Source: JAFAXD01 sp963816775 (GTDB lineage Bacteria > Pseudomonadota > Alphaproteobacteria > Rhizobiales > Xanthobacteraceae). Taken from it: a stretch of 64,000 nt of DNA. Of this stretch, positions 25,654-34,997 are shown in pieces. Both the position numbers and the translations under genes were made by a program. The first letter of the stretch is position 1; each line of letters begins with the position of its first letter. Location: contig CAWFLX010000021.1 in assembly GCA_963816775.1 (NCBI GenBank), positions 62,001-126,000 of the forward strand. Reading direction: 5' to 3'. The notes below the pieces were generated by a model, which made no database searches, was not told where the DNA came from, and worked only from the letters and a program-made list of their open reading frames with translations.

Positions 25654-26472
25654 CTAGCGACCCTTCCAGTTCGGATCCCGCTTCTCCACGAACGCGCGGA
25701 TGCCCTCGATCCGATCCTCGCTCTGGTAGGGGCTCAGGCCCTCGTTGAGCCGCATCGCCGCTGCGAGCGGCAGGCCCGAGGCCTTCACCGCCGTCTCCTT
25801 CATCCGCCGGATTGATACCGGCGCATTCTTGGCAATCGCATTGGCGAGCTCCAAGGCTTTTGGAAGCGCCTGGCCCTTGGGCACCACATGGTTGACCAGG
25901 CCCCAGCGGCGCGCTTCGTCGACCCCGAAATATTCGCCGGTAAACAGCATCTCGAGCGCGATCCCCATCGGGACGAGGCGCGGCAGGACGACGCTCGCGA
26001 AGTGTGCCCCCATGCCGCGCTTCGCCTCCGGCAGCCCGAACGTAGCGTGCTCGGCCGCAATCCGGATGTCGCAGGCGAGCGCAAGCTCAAACCCACCCGC
26101 GACCGCCGGACCGTTGATCGCCGCGATCACCGGCTTGGTGGTTTCCAGAATCGCCTCGTGCAGAAACCGAGTCACGTTCGCGGTCAGCGGGATGAACGGC
26201 TTGCGCTCATCGTCCGCTTCCTTGCGCGCCTTGAGGTCGGCACCGGCGCAGAACGCGAGATCGCCAACCCCGGTCAACACCATGACGCGAACCTCCGGAT
26301 CGATATTGGCGTCGACGAAGGCCGTCAGGAGATCGTGAAGCAACTCGGGCGACAGCGCATTGCGCCGATGCGGCCGATTCATCGTCAGGACGCGAACGTG
26401 ACCGCTGGTGTCCACCAGCAGGTCCGGGCCCCTCTGTTGCTCGTCTTGTTTGGATTGCGATCGTTGACTCAT
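25654..26472 (-). CDS. Enoyl-CoA hydratase/isomerase family protein
   Basis: Crotonase-fold protein of 272 residues. The first oxyanion segment is AFCAGADLKAR (near residue 75) and the second is PAVAGGFELALACDIRIA (near 115), followed by EAKRGMGAHFASVVLPRLV. The acidic residue at the first catalytic position (E in LPEAKRG) is present; the second is not obvious. Probably acts with the adjacent HMG-CoA-lyase-like enzyme in branched-chain acyl-CoA breakdown, for example as a methylglutaconyl-CoA hydratase; this is inference from context. Confidence 0.85.
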   Translation of the reverse strand: MSQRSQSKQDEQQRGPDLLVDTSGHVRVLTMNRPHRRNALSPELLHDLLTAFVDANIDPEVRVMVLTGVGDLAFCAGADLKARKEADDERKPFIPLTANVTRFLHEAILETTKPVIAAINGPAVAGGFELALACDIRIAAEHATFGLPEAKRGMGAHFASVVLPRLVPMGIALEMLFTGEYFGVDEARRWGLVNHVVPKGQALPKALELANAIAKNAPVSIRRMKETAVKASGLPLAAAMRLNEGLSPYQSEDRIEGIRAFVEKRDPNWKGR

Positions 26473-26641
26473 GGCGCCACGGACGTTGTTGCAACCGCAG
26501 GGCGACCCCTGGGCGCTCGATGCACCATATCAGCGGTACCTTGCATCGCAACGCTGGTCTGCCGTGCGGCTGGGTCAGAAACCACCACCCGAGCGCAAAT
26601 ATGCTAAACCTCGCGAAACGATGCCGCCCAACTGGAGGTTC

Positions 26642-27658
26642 ATGGTGAAGGCGATCGTGCTTCGCGAGTTCGGACCGCCGGACGTGTTGCGGCTCGAGGA
26701 CATTGCAACGCCGAGCCCCGGCCCCGGTGAACTGGTGCTGAAGGTTCACGCGGTCTCGGTCAATCGAACGCTGGATCTCGTCGTGCGGGCCGGCCTCTAC
26801 GCGCGCAAACCGCCGTTGCCGCACATTCTCGGCGTCGATCCGTGCGGCGTCGTCGCGGCGGTGGGTCGGTGCGTGACCACTCGCAAGGTTGGCGATCGGG
26901 TCGTGTGCGAGGCAATCATCGGGACCGAGCCGAATGGCGCACCACGCCTGCTCGGCGTCAACGCCTGGGGCGGCTATGCCGAATACGTGAAGGTACCGGC
27001 GCACACCACGCATGTGATCCCGGACGGGCTCGATTTCCTGACCGCCGCCGTGGTGGCGCGCCACGCACCGCTTGCATTCACGCAGTTGCGCGACCGCGCC
27101 CAGGTGAAGCCCGGCGAATGGGTGCTGGTGATGGGAGCCGCCGGCGGGCTCGGCAGCGCCGCGGTCCAGGCCGCGAAATATCTCGGCGCCAAAGTGATCG
27201 CGGCCGCCGGCACCGACGCGCGGGTCGAGGCGGCCGTGGGGCTCGGCGCCGATGCGGGCGTGAACTACCGATCGCAGGATCTCACCGCCGAGGTGCGCCG
27301 GATCACCAATGGGGCGGGGGTGAATGTCGTGCTCGAAAATATCGCCGACCCGGCGCTTTTTCCCAAAGCGTTCGCGGCCCTCGCCTTCGCGGGCCGGCTG
27401 ATCACCGCAGGCGGACACGGCGGCGGCCTTGTGCCGCTCGACGTGAAGCATCTCTATCTCAACCGGATCACCATCATCGGCGATCCGCGCGACACCCCGG
27501 ATGCGTTCGAGCTTGGTCTGCGCGCCGCCGCCGAAGGTCGCATGCGGGTGCTGATCGACAAGGTGTTGCCGCTGTCCCAGGCCGTGCTCGCGCATGAGAT
27601 CGCCGAGGCGCGCGATGGATTGGGCAAGATTTTGCTCGACCCGACGCGGTTGAACTAA
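26642..27658 (+). CDS. Zinc-type/quinone-reductase-like MDR dehydrogenase
   Basis: Medium-chain dehydrogenase/reductase of 338 residues. Cofactor-binding glycine motif GAAGGLGSAAVQAAKYLGAK near residue 165; N-terminal part LGVDPCGVVAAVGRCV. It lacks the classical catalytic-zinc cysteine/histidine set, so it belongs with quinone or crotonyl-CoA reductase-like members. ATG at 26642 is preceded by GGAGG; an earlier in-frame ATG at 26471 lies in the divergent promoter region and is unlikely. Divergent from the enoyl-CoA hydratase gene. Confidence 0.88.
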   Translation: MVKAIVLREFGPPDVLRLEDIATPSPGPGELVLKVHAVSVNRTLDLVVRAGLYARKPPLPHILGVDPCGVVAAVGRCVTTRKVGDRVVCEAIIGTEPNGAPRLLGVNAWGGYAEYVKVPAHTTHVIPDGLDFLTAAVVARHAPLAFTQLRDRAQVKPGEWVLVMGAAGGLGSAAVQAAKYLGAKVIAAAGTDARVEAAVGLGADAGVNYRSQDLTAEVRRITNGAGVNVVLENIADPALFPKAFAALAFAGRLITAGGHGGGLVPLDVKHLYLNRITIIGDPRDTPDAFELGLRAAAEGRMRVLIDKVLPLSQAVLAHEIAEARDGLGKILLDPTRLN

Positions 27659-27698
27659 GCAACAGGTCGTTGGATTTGTTGTTGATGCGCCGGGCGCG

Positions 27699-28685
27699 CT
27701 AAAACGTCGACTTCAGCTTGAGGTGGTCCAGGCGGTTCATCGATTTCACCTCGACCCGGCGTTTGCCTTTGTCCTCCTGGATGTCGAGCGGAACGACGGT
27801 GCCCGCTGCACCCTGCGCCCAGACCTTGCGATAGAACTCCGGCAAGGTCCGGATCGCGACGCCGCCGACGCCGACGATAACGTCGCCGCGCGTGAGCCCC
27901 GCCTTCTCGGCCGGCCCCTGCGGACTGACGCTGATGATCACCAGGCGCCCGCCTTGCTCCTCGGTGTTGAGACCGAGCCACGGCTGCGCCGGCCCGGCCG
28001 GGCGCCCTTGTGACAGCAGATCGGCCATGATCGGCGCCAATGCGTCGATCGGGACAAACATGTTGCCGGGCTGATCCTTGCCGGAGGCGTCGCCCACGAT
28101 CAGCGAGCCGACGCCGACCAGCTTGCCGTCGCGACTGATCAAAGCGGCGCCGCTCCACGCCATGTGCGGCGGGGACGTAAAGATTGCGCCGTCGATCATG
28201 TATTCCCAGCTGCCGGCAAACTCGCGCCGCGCCACCACGTGGACCGGCTGAGCGCTCCCAGGTCCGCCGGCGCTCGCCGCGATCACCGGATCGCCCTTGT
28301 GCAGTTCCGCCGATTTGCCAAGCGCCATCGGCCGAACCTTGAGCGGCGCCACCGACTGCAGCAGGCCAAAGCCGCTCGTCGAATCGTAGCCCACGACATT
28401 GGCCGGCACGGTGTGACCGTCGTTGGTTGCGACCTGGGCGGCGTGCGCTTCGACCATCAGGTAGCCGATAGTGAGGACAAGGCCCTGGTCGTCGATGACA
28501 ATACCGGACCCCTCGCGCTCGCGGCCGAGGATCTCGACCGTGCGTCCATCCGGGTTGATGAACGTCTTCACCTGGACGACGGCGGACAGAAGCTCATCGG
28601 TCGCGACTTTCTGCGCGAAGAGTGTGCCACCCGGCAGCACTACGACCGAGAAAACGACCGCGAGGGCAATCAAACGAGCACGCAC
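27699..28685 (-). CDS. DegP-like S1C protein with PDZ domain, triad degenerate
   Basis: Exported trypsin-fold protein of 328 residues: signal peptide (1-24), protease-like domain (about 30-225) and PDZ domain (about 235-315, containing GPAEKAGLTRGDVIVGVGG). Aligned by eye to DegP, the catalytic histidine position (TNNHVV) reads TIGYLM (Tyr75), the aspartate position reads SGFGLL (Gly105), while the serine is kept (WSGAAL, Ser178). Two of three triad residues are therefore lost and it is probably a pseudoprotease or chaperone. Convergent with the preceding MDR gene. Confidence 0.82.
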   Translation of the reverse strand: MRARLIALAVVFSVVVLPGGTLFAQKVATDELLSAVVQVKTFINPDGRTVEILGREREGSGIVIDDQGLVLTIGYLMVEAHAAQVATNDGHTVPANVVGYDSTSGFGLLQSVAPLKVRPMALGKSAELHKGDPVIAASAGGPGSAQPVHVVARREFAGSWEYMIDGAIFTSPPHMAWSGAALISRDGKLVGVGSLIVGDASGKDQPGNMFVPIDALAPIMADLLSQGRPAGPAQPWLGLNTEEQGGRLVIISVSPQGPAEKAGLTRGDVIVGVGGVAIRTLPEFYRKVWAQGAAGTVVPLDIQEDKGKRRVEVKSMNRLDHLKLKSTF

Positions 28686-28783
28686 GCGTTTGGTTCCTTA
28701 TCGGCCCCAATTCCTTGAGCTAATATACGCGGCCGGGCTGCGGGAGCGATATGCATTTCGCACGCCCACGGCGGCGGGGGATC

Positions 28784-29848
28784 ATGCGGGCGCACAAAAT
28801 CGCGGCAATCGCGGGCGACGGAATTGGCCCGGAAGTGATCATGGCCGGGCTCGAGGTTCTTTATACCTGCGCGCGGCGCGATGGATTCGAGCTCGAAGTC
28901 ATCTCGTTCGATTGGGGCTCGAACTACTACCGCAACCACGGCGTGATGATGCCGGCCAACGGGCTTCAACGGCTGCGCGACGTCGACGCGATCTACTTCG
29001 GGGCGGTGGGCGCGCCCGACATTCCGGACCACGTCACCCTGTGGGGGCTGCGGCTCGCCATCTGCCAGGGCCTCGATCAATACGCCAATGTGCGGCCGGC
29101 GCGCCTGCTACCGGGAATCCATGGCCCGCTGCGCGATGCCGGCGATCTCGATTGGGTGATCGTGCGCGAAAACTCCGAGGGCGAATACGCCGGGGTCGGC
29201 GGGCGCGTGCATCGCGGCCTGCCCGAAGAGGTTGCGACCGAAACCGCGGTGTTCACCCGCGCCGGGGTGACGCGCATCATGCGCTTTGCGTTCGGGCTGG
29301 CGCGGGCACGGCCCAAGAAGCTGCTGACCGTCGTCACCAAATCAAACGCGCAACGTTATGGGCTTGTGCTGTGGGATGAGATCGCCGCCGAGGTCGCGCG
29401 GGAATTCCCCGACGTGACCTGGGACAAGATGCTGGTCGACGCCATGACGGTGCGCATGACGCTGCGGCCGCAGACCCTGGACACGATCGTCGCCACCAAC
29501 CTGCATGCCGATATTCTCTCCGACCTCGCCGCCGCCCTAGCCGGCTCGCTCGGCATCGCGCCGACCGCGAATCTCAATCCGGAACGCAACGCGCCGTCCA
29601 TGTTCGAGCCGATTCACGGCTCGGCTTTCGACATCACAGGCAAGGGCATCGCCAACCCGATCGGCGCGTTCTGGACCGCCGTGATGATGCTCGGGCACTT
29701 GGGGGAGCGCACCGCCGCCGCACGGCTGATGCGAGCGATCGAGCGGGTGACCGCCGAACAGGTCTTTACGCCCGACCTCGGCGGCAATGCCACGACCCGG
29801 CAAGTGACCGATGCCGTACTGCACGCGCTCGAGGGAGATAACGCGTAA
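28784..29848 (+). CDS. Tartrate / D-malate dehydrogenase-like decarboxylase
   Basis: NAD-dependent hydroxyacid oxidative decarboxylase of the isocitrate/isopropylmalate family, about 354 residues. N terminus IAAIAGDGIGPEVI, substrate-binding segment REDSEGEY-like (VRENSEGEYAGVGG), catalytic region TKSNAQRYGLVLWDE, and metal-binding aspartates in VDAMTVRM and HADILSDL. The GVGGRVHRG loop matches tartrate dehydrogenase/decarboxylase (TtuC) and D-malate dehydrogenase (DmlA) more than LeuB. ATG at 28784 follows a GGGGG sequence; an ATG 11 codons upstream is possible. Confidence 0.9.
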   Translation: MRAHKIAAIAGDGIGPEVIMAGLEVLYTCARRDGFELEVISFDWGSNYYRNHGVMMPANGLQRLRDVDAIYFGAVGAPDIPDHVTLWGLRLAICQGLDQYANVRPARLLPGIHGPLRDAGDLDWVIVRENSEGEYAGVGGRVHRGLPEEVATETAVFTRAGVTRIMRFAFGLARARPKKLLTVVTKSNAQRYGLVLWDEIAAEVAREFPDVTWDKMLVDAMTVRMTLRPQTLDTIVATNLHADILSDLAAALAGSLGIAPTANLNPERNAPSMFEPIHGSAFDITGKGIANPIGAFWTAVMMLGHLGERTAAARLMRAIERVTAEQVFTPDLGGNATTRQVTDAVLHALEGDNA

Positions 29849-29867
29849 AGGGCGCGGTGCGTGAGCG

Positions 29868-30959
29868 TCAGTGAGCGCTGGCGGAGGCCACCTGGCGGAG
29901 GCGATCCGAGGCCGTAGCCGCGAGCATGGTCCTGGCCGCTGGCGGCAACGATCCCGCAGCGAGTTTGCCCGGGGGGCTGTCGAGCCGCTCGACCACCACC
30001 AGGCGGGTGATCTTGCCGTCGTCGAAGGCATCCAGGAACGTCTGATAATCGCGCAGCGACACGCATCCGTTGGACTGGCCGTTGCCGCCGAGCATGTAGG
30101 GATGGGCGAGGATGCCCGCGCGACCGTGCATGCGGCCGCTGTCGACGGGATTAAGCCGGACGGCGCGAATGCCGTGGAACGGCGCCTCGCGCAGGGTGAG
30201 ATTGTAGACGTTTGGCGGCGTTACCCCATGCATCCGCACGTGCGCATGACGGGGGTTGTCCATGAGGTCGCCAAGGCCGGAATGAGCCTCGAGCCGGCGG
30301 CCGCCCGGCAGATACACCATGCGCGCCGTGATGTCGTAGATCGCGGTGCGGCCGTCGTCTTCCGGCAGCGCGGCAGAAACCTTGCTCGTTTGACCGGGGC
30401 GAACGTGCCCGCTGGAAACGGTGCGCGCCGGCTGCGCGCCAGCCGGCTGGTCGCTCAGACGGGCGGCCTTGGCGACGTCGCGGCTTGCCGGCGATCGCAG
30501 GCCGTTCGCAAGCTTCTGCATCGCCGAATTGAAACGCGCTTCGAACGAGGCCGGACACGCATCGTCCGGGTCAAAACGTTTCTCGAACGTCGCGGTAGCA
30601 CCATCCTCAAACGCGTTCCCGCATCCCGACGCGCTCGGGTCGGTGAGCCACCCGCCGGCCGGGGCATCAGATCCGATCGGCGTTTCCAGGCTGGCGAGCC
30701 GCACGCTTCCGGCCGGGAGCCCTGATCCCAGCGGCGCGCGGAGCCGGTAAATCTGAGGGTGAATTGTCCCGAAAACCGAAATGCCCGGGTCGCTCAAGCC
30801 GGCATCAACCGGACCGGCCAGCGTTCCCATCGATTCAAGGACGAACCCAGCGACCATTACGGCGATCACGAACGGGATCGCGCGAATTCCCCATCGTACC
30901 AATACATCCCCCACCCGTACCCCGCGTCGCCTCCGGCGCAACGTCCAGCGGCAACGCAC
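29868..30959 (-). CDS. DUF2778 L,D-transpeptidase-like exported protein
   Basis: Protein of 363 residues with an Arg-rich N terminus and a transmembrane or signal helix (about 26-46, IPFVIAVMVAGFVLESMG), a disordered middle rich in Ala/Pro/Ser, and a C-terminal L,D-transpeptidase-like domain. The catalytic motif is seen as HPYMLGGNGQSNGCVSLRDY, with the cysteine in SNGC; the upstream VRMHGVTPPNVYNL belongs to the DUF2778 domain. Related domains act on peptidoglycan, some as type VI effectors (Tlde1). No T6SS genes lie nearby, so cell-wall maintenance is more likely. Confidence 0.85.
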   Translation of the reverse strand: MRCRWTLRRRRRGVRVGDVLVRWGIRAIPFVIAVMVAGFVLESMGTLAGPVDAGLSDPGISVFGTIHPQIYRLRAPLGSGLPAGSVRLASLETPIGSDAPAGGWLTDPSASGCGNAFEDGATATFEKRFDPDDACPASFEARFNSAMQKLANGLRSPASRDVAKAARLSDQPAGAQPARTVSSGHVRPGQTSKVSAALPEDDGRTAIYDITARMVYLPGGRRLEAHSGLGDLMDNPRHAHVRMHGVTPPNVYNLTLREAPFHGIRAVRLNPVDSGRMHGRAGILAHPYMLGGNGQSNGCVSLRDYQTFLDAFDDGKITRLVVVERLDSPPGKLAAGSLPPAARTMLAATASDRLRQVASASAH

Positions 30960-31121
30960 GTCCCCCGACGCGGTCGCGATAAAGCCCTTTAATTACGGCA
31001 AAAATCGTTCGGATCGACCCGGCCGGCGGGTACCAGCGGATTATCGCGGCTGGTGCCTGCGGCGGGCGGCGCCCCGCTCCGGTTGGCTGGGCGCCTCGTT
31101 CCAGACAGCTCGAAAGGCGCC

Positions 31122-32072
31122 TCACTCCAATCCGGTCGGGACGTTCTTGTTCTCGCTCTTGAGCGCCATGCCGGCCATGAGCCCCATGGTCTCCATCAGG
31201 GCCGCGAAGTCTTTCTGCAGATATTCATCGGGATTGGACTTGAGCGTCGCGGCGCCGAAATGCGCCTGCAGCACTTCGCGCGTCGCGGCCGTCACCGGCA
31301 TCGGCACATCGTGCTCGCGCCCAAGCTCGAGGCCAAGGTCGAGATCCTTGCGCAGCAGCTCCGGCGTAAACGTCGTGGTCCAGTCGAGATTGACCAGCGC
31401 CGGTGATTTGTAGCGCGTGAACATCGATCCCATGACGCTGTTGTTCATGAACGCCAGAAAAGCGTGGCGCGGCACCCCCATCTTGTTGGCGAGCAGTGTG
31501 ATCTCGATCAGGTTTTCGATCACGACGCCGAGCATCACGTTGTGCGCGATCTTGCACACGCGCGCGAGCTCGCCGTCGCCCACGTAGGAGACCCCGCTCG
31601 GCGCGAACACCTCGATCATCGGCATCACGGTCTTGCACACGGCCTCCGGTCCGGAAATCACCGCGGACAGCTTGCCGGCTTTGATCACCTTGGCGTTGCC
31701 GCTCACCGGCGCGGCGACGAAATCGGCTTTGTGCTGCGTGAGCATCTTGCGCACGTCGGCGGAATCTTCGACCGAGATGGTCGAGCAGTCGACAACAATC
31801 GGCGGCACCTTGTGGCCGGTCGCTGCGCCGTTCGGTCCGAACAGAACCTCCTTGAGGTCCTTGCCGGTGGAGACGATGGAGAACAATACGTCGACGCCGC
31901 CGAGGTCGGACGCACGATCCACGACTTTGCCTCCCAAGGCGGCGAGCGGCTCGGCCTTGGCGCGCGTGCGGTTCCAGATCGATACGTCGTAGCCGGCCTT
32001 GAGCAACCGCTCGGCCATGGGGTAGCCCATGCGACCCATACCGATCCAGCCGAGTTTGCGGGTGTTGGCCAT
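31122..32072 (-). CDS. NAD(P)-dependent 3-hydroxyisobutyrate dehydrogenase family
   Basis: Beta-hydroxyacid dehydrogenase of 316 residues. Dinucleotide site LGWIGMGRMGYPMAERLL (residues 7-24), substrate-binding segment FVAAPVSGNAKVIKAGKLSA and the catalytic lysine in LARVCKIAHNVMLG. Start set at the ATG with the conserved N terminus MANTRKLGWIG; 15 upstream codons are excluded. Substrate unknown. Divergent from the molybdenum hydroxylase operon 157 bp away. Confidence 0.9.
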   Translation of the reverse strand: MANTRKLGWIGMGRMGYPMAERLLKAGYDVSIWNRTRAKAEPLAALGGKVVDRASDLGGVDVLFSIVSTGKDLKEVLFGPNGAATGHKVPPIVVDCSTISVEDSADVRKMLTQHKADFVAAPVSGNAKVIKAGKLSAVISGPEAVCKTVMPMIEVFAPSGVSYVGDGELARVCKIAHNVMLGVVIENLIEITLLANKMGVPRHAFLAFMNNSVMGSMFTRYKSPALVNLDWTTTFTPELLRKDLDLGLELGREHDVPMPVTAATREVLQAHFGAATLKSNPDEYLQKDFAALMETMGLMAGMALKSENKNVPTGLE

Positions 32073-32228
32073 CTGCGTCTCCTGCTTGCGGGGAAAAGCG
32101 TGCCGCTGCCGTATCACGGTGCCGCCATGGCTTCAACGGCACGCATGCCATGCGGGTCGCGCGGTTTGCAACGCGGGCGTAGTGGACTACGCTTTCCATC
32201 GTCGTCGCACGCGGCAGGGAGAATCCGC

Positions 32229-32696
32229 ATGAGCGAAAAAATCACCCTTGACGTGAACGGCAAGACCCACGTGATCGACACCGATCCGGAGATGCCGCTG
32301 CTCTACGCACTGCGCAACGACATCGGCCTCAACAATCCGCATTTCGGCTGCGGGCTCGCACAATGCGGTGCCTGCACGGTCCATCTCGACGGGCAGCCAG
32401 TGCGCTCCTGCATCACGCCGGTCTCGATGGCGGCCGGCGCCAAGGTCGTGACGCTGGCCGGCATCGGCACTCCGGAAAAACCGCACCCGTTGCAGGCCGC
32501 CTACGTTGAAGAAGAAGTTCCGCAATGCGGCTACTGCATCAACGGTTGGATCATGACCGCCGCCGCTTTCCTGCGCGACAACAAGAAACCGAGCGAAGCG
32601 CAGATCAAAGACGCGCTCTCCGGCCTCAAATGCCGCTGCGGCACGCACGTGAGCATCCTGCGCGCGGTCAAACGCGCCGCCGTCATGATGGGTTAG
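32229..32696 (+). CDS. [2Fe-2S] subunit of an XDH-family molybdenum hydroxylase
   Basis: Small iron-sulfur subunit of 155 residues. The plant-type ferredoxin motif is FGCGLAQCGACTVHLDG near residue 39 and the second, helical cluster motif is QCGYCINGWIMTA with KCRCGTH near residues 100-140. Passes electrons from the molybdopterin subunit to an outside acceptor. No FAD subunit gene follows, matching the isoquinoline-oxidoreductase-like two-subunit type. Four codons upstream the ATG is preceded by GCAGGGAGAA. Nine bases separate it from the large subunit. Confidence 0.94.
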   Translation: MSEKITLDVNGKTHVIDTDPEMPLLYALRNDIGLNNPHFGCGLAQCGACTVHLDGQPVRSCITPVSMAAGAKVVTLAGIGTPEKPHPLQAAYVEEEVPQCGYCINGWIMTAAAFLRDNKKPSEAQIKDALSGLKCRCGTHVSILRAVKRAAVMMG

Positions 32697-32705
32697 GAGC
32701 GCGCC

Positions 32706-34994
32706 ATGACCCGACTGGAAAATCCCCGGAACCTTTCGCGGCGCGCGATCCTGAAGACAGGCGGCGCGCTGGTGATCTCGATCGGCACGCCGATCGCACT
32801 CGACACCGTGCTGGCGATCGGACAGGCGTCGGCCCAGGGCGCGCGGCCGCCGCTCGCGCCCGATCAGCTTTCCTCCTACATCGCGGTCAACGCCGACGGC
32901 ACTGTCGCGGCGTACTTCGGCAAAATGGACATGGGCCAGGGGCTGTTCGTCGCCATCGGCCAGATGGTGGCGGAAGAACTCGACGTGCCGTTTGGTCGCG
33001 TCAAAGTGATCATGGGCGACACGGCGACCAGCGTGAACCAGGGCGGCGCGTCGGGCTCGACCGGCGTTCAGCTCGGCGGCAAGCAGATGCGAATGGCGGC
33101 GGCGGAAGCCCGCCGCGTGCTGGTCGAGTTGGCGGCCGACAAGCTCGGCCTGCCGACCGGCGAGCTCACCGTCATCGACGGCGTGGTCACGGCCAAGAAC
33201 GATCCAGCCAAGAAGGCAAGCTATGCCGAGCTGATCGGCGGTCGTTATTTCAATGTTCAGCTCGACTGGAACAAACAGATCGGCAACCTGCTCTATGCTC
33301 CCGGCAAGGCGCAGCCGAAACCCGCGGCCGAGCACAAGATCGTTGGGCAGCCAATCCGGCGCGAGGACATCGCCCCGAAGGTTTTCTGTCAGGAGGATTT
33401 CTGCACCGACGTGAAAGTGCCCGGCATGGTGCATGCGCGCGTGATCCGCCCGCCGGTCGCGGGCAGCACACCGGTGCGGGTCGATGAAGGCTCGATCAGG
33501 GATATCCCTGGCGCCAAAATCGTCCACGATAAGGCGTTTCTGGCGGTCGTGGCCGATACCGAATGGGGCGCCGTCAAGGCGATGCAACAGCTCAAGGTCG
33601 ATTGGTCCAACACGGCGCCGCCGTTTCCCGACCAGGCCGCATTGTTTGATCACATCCGCCAAGCCCCGGTGCGCCACAGCGAGACCGACAGCAAAGCGGT
33701 CGGCAACGTCGCGGAAGCGTTCCGCACTGCCGCGCGCGTGGTCGAGGCCGAGTATGAGTGGCCGTTCCAGTCGCACGCCTGCATGGGTCCGGCCTGCGCA
33801 GTGGTCGAGATCAAGGACGGTCAGGCAACCTGCTGGTCCGGGTCGCAGAAGCCGCACTTCGTGCGCGACGGCGTCGCCCGTACCCTCGGATTGCCGATGG
33901 ACAAGGTGCGGGCGATCTGGAAGGTCGGTCCCGGTTCTTATGGGCGCAACGACGCCGACGATTGCGCCGCGGATGCCGCGGTGATCGCCCAGGCGATCGG
34001 CAAGCCGGTACGTCTGCAATATATGCGCGAGCAAGGAACCGGCTGGGACCCGAAAGGGCCGGCCTCGATTCACCGCGCCCGCGCGGCTATCGATGCGAGC
34101 GGCAAGGTCACGGCCTACGAGTTCACCAGCAAAGGCTTCTCGCGCATCGACGTGCAGACCAATGGCGGCATGCCGGCCGATACGCTCGCCGGGCAGCTGC
34201 TCGGCGTGCCGCTCGTTGTCAACGATGGGTTCGGGGTTCCGGCGGAATCCTACGCGTTCGACGCCAAGCGCCTCTCCTGGGAGACGATTGCGCCGTTGCT
34301 TGATCGTGGCTCGCCGCTACGCAGCGCACACCTGCGCGACCCGGTCGGGCCGCAGATTCATTTCGCGAGCGAATCGTTCATCGACGAGGTCGCGGCGGCG
34401 CTGAACGTCGATCCGGTCGAGTTCCGGCTGCGCCACGTCAAGAACTCGCGCGACATCGCGGCAATCAAAGCGGCGGCGGAGAAATCCGGTTGGGTCAGCC
34501 GGCCCTCGCCGCGCCGCGACCAGACCGGCAACACAGTGAGCGGCCGCGGCATGGCCTACGCCCAGCGCAACAGCACCATCGTGGCGATCGTCGCCGAGGT
34601 CGACGTCGATCGCTCGACCGGCCGAATTTTCGCGCGCAAGTTCACCGTGGCCCACGATTGCGGCCAAATCATCAATCCGGACGGTCTCACCAAGACCATC
34701 GAGGGCAACATCGTGCAGGGCGTGAGCCGGACGCTGTGGGAAGAGGTCAGATTTGACCGCAAGAACGTCACCAGTGTCGATTGGCTGACCTACCCGATCC
34801 TCGACATCACCGAGACGCCGGAGGCAATCGATGTGGTGCTGATCAACCGGCCTGAGATGCCGCCGTCCGGCGCCGGCGAGCCTTCGATCCGGCCGGTGGC
34901 GGCGGCGATTGCCAACGCGATCTTCGATGCCACCGGAGTCCGTATCCGGCGGGTGCCGTTCTCTCCCGATCGTGTGAAGGCGGCCCTGTCGTAG
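32706..34994 (+). CDS. Molybdopterin-binding subunit, XDH family, Tat-exported
   Basis: Large subunit of 762 residues. A Tat signal is visible (SRRAILKTGGALVIS, residues 11-25), so the folded enzyme is probably exported with its small subunit by hitch-hiking. MGQG motif in KMDMGQGLFVAIGQMV (about 75); active-site glutamate region GAGEPSIRPVAAAIANA (about 722). Like IorB of isoquinoline 1-oxidoreductase it lacks its own FAD partner and would donate electrons to a cytochrome or quinone. Substrate unknown; the CoA-transferase genes directly downstream suggest an organic acid or aromatic pathway. Confidence 0.92.
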   Translation: MTRLENPRNLSRRAILKTGGALVISIGTPIALDTVLAIGQASAQGARPPLAPDQLSSYIAVNADGTVAAYFGKMDMGQGLFVAIGQMVAEELDVPFGRVKVIMGDTATSVNQGGASGSTGVQLGGKQMRMAAAEARRVLVELAADKLGLPTGELTVIDGVVTAKNDPAKKASYAELIGGRYFNVQLDWNKQIGNLLYAPGKAQPKPAAEHKIVGQPIRREDIAPKVFCQEDFCTDVKVPGMVHARVIRPPVAGSTPVRVDEGSIRDIPGAKIVHDKAFLAVVADTEWGAVKAMQQLKVDWSNTAPPFPDQAALFDHIRQAPVRHSETDSKAVGNVAEAFRTAARVVEAEYEWPFQSHACMGPACAVVEIKDGQATCWSGSQKPHFVRDGVARTLGLPMDKVRAIWKVGPGSYGRNDADDCAADAAVIAQAIGKPVRLQYMREQGTGWDPKGPASIHRARAAIDASGKVTAYEFTSKGFSRIDVQTNGGMPADTLAGQLLGVPLVVNDGFGVPAESYAFDAKRLSWETIAPLLDRGSPLRSAHLRDPVGPQIHFASESFIDEVAAALNVDPVEFRLRHVKNSRDIAAIKAAAEKSGWVSRPSPRRDQTGNTVSGRGMAYAQRNSTIVAIVAEVDVDRSTGRIFARKFTVAHDCGQIINPDGLTKTIEGNIVQGVSRTLWEEVRFDRKNVTSVDWLTYPILDITETPEAIDVVLINRPEMPPSGAGEPSIRPVAAAIANAIFDATGVRIRRVPFSPDRVKAALS

Positions 34995-34997
34995 CAG

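Noticed and set aside
29868..30959. DUF2778 protein as a type VI secretion effector
   Set aside because: No T6SS genes, immunity gene or effector adaptor lies nearby, and it has its own membrane/signal segment.
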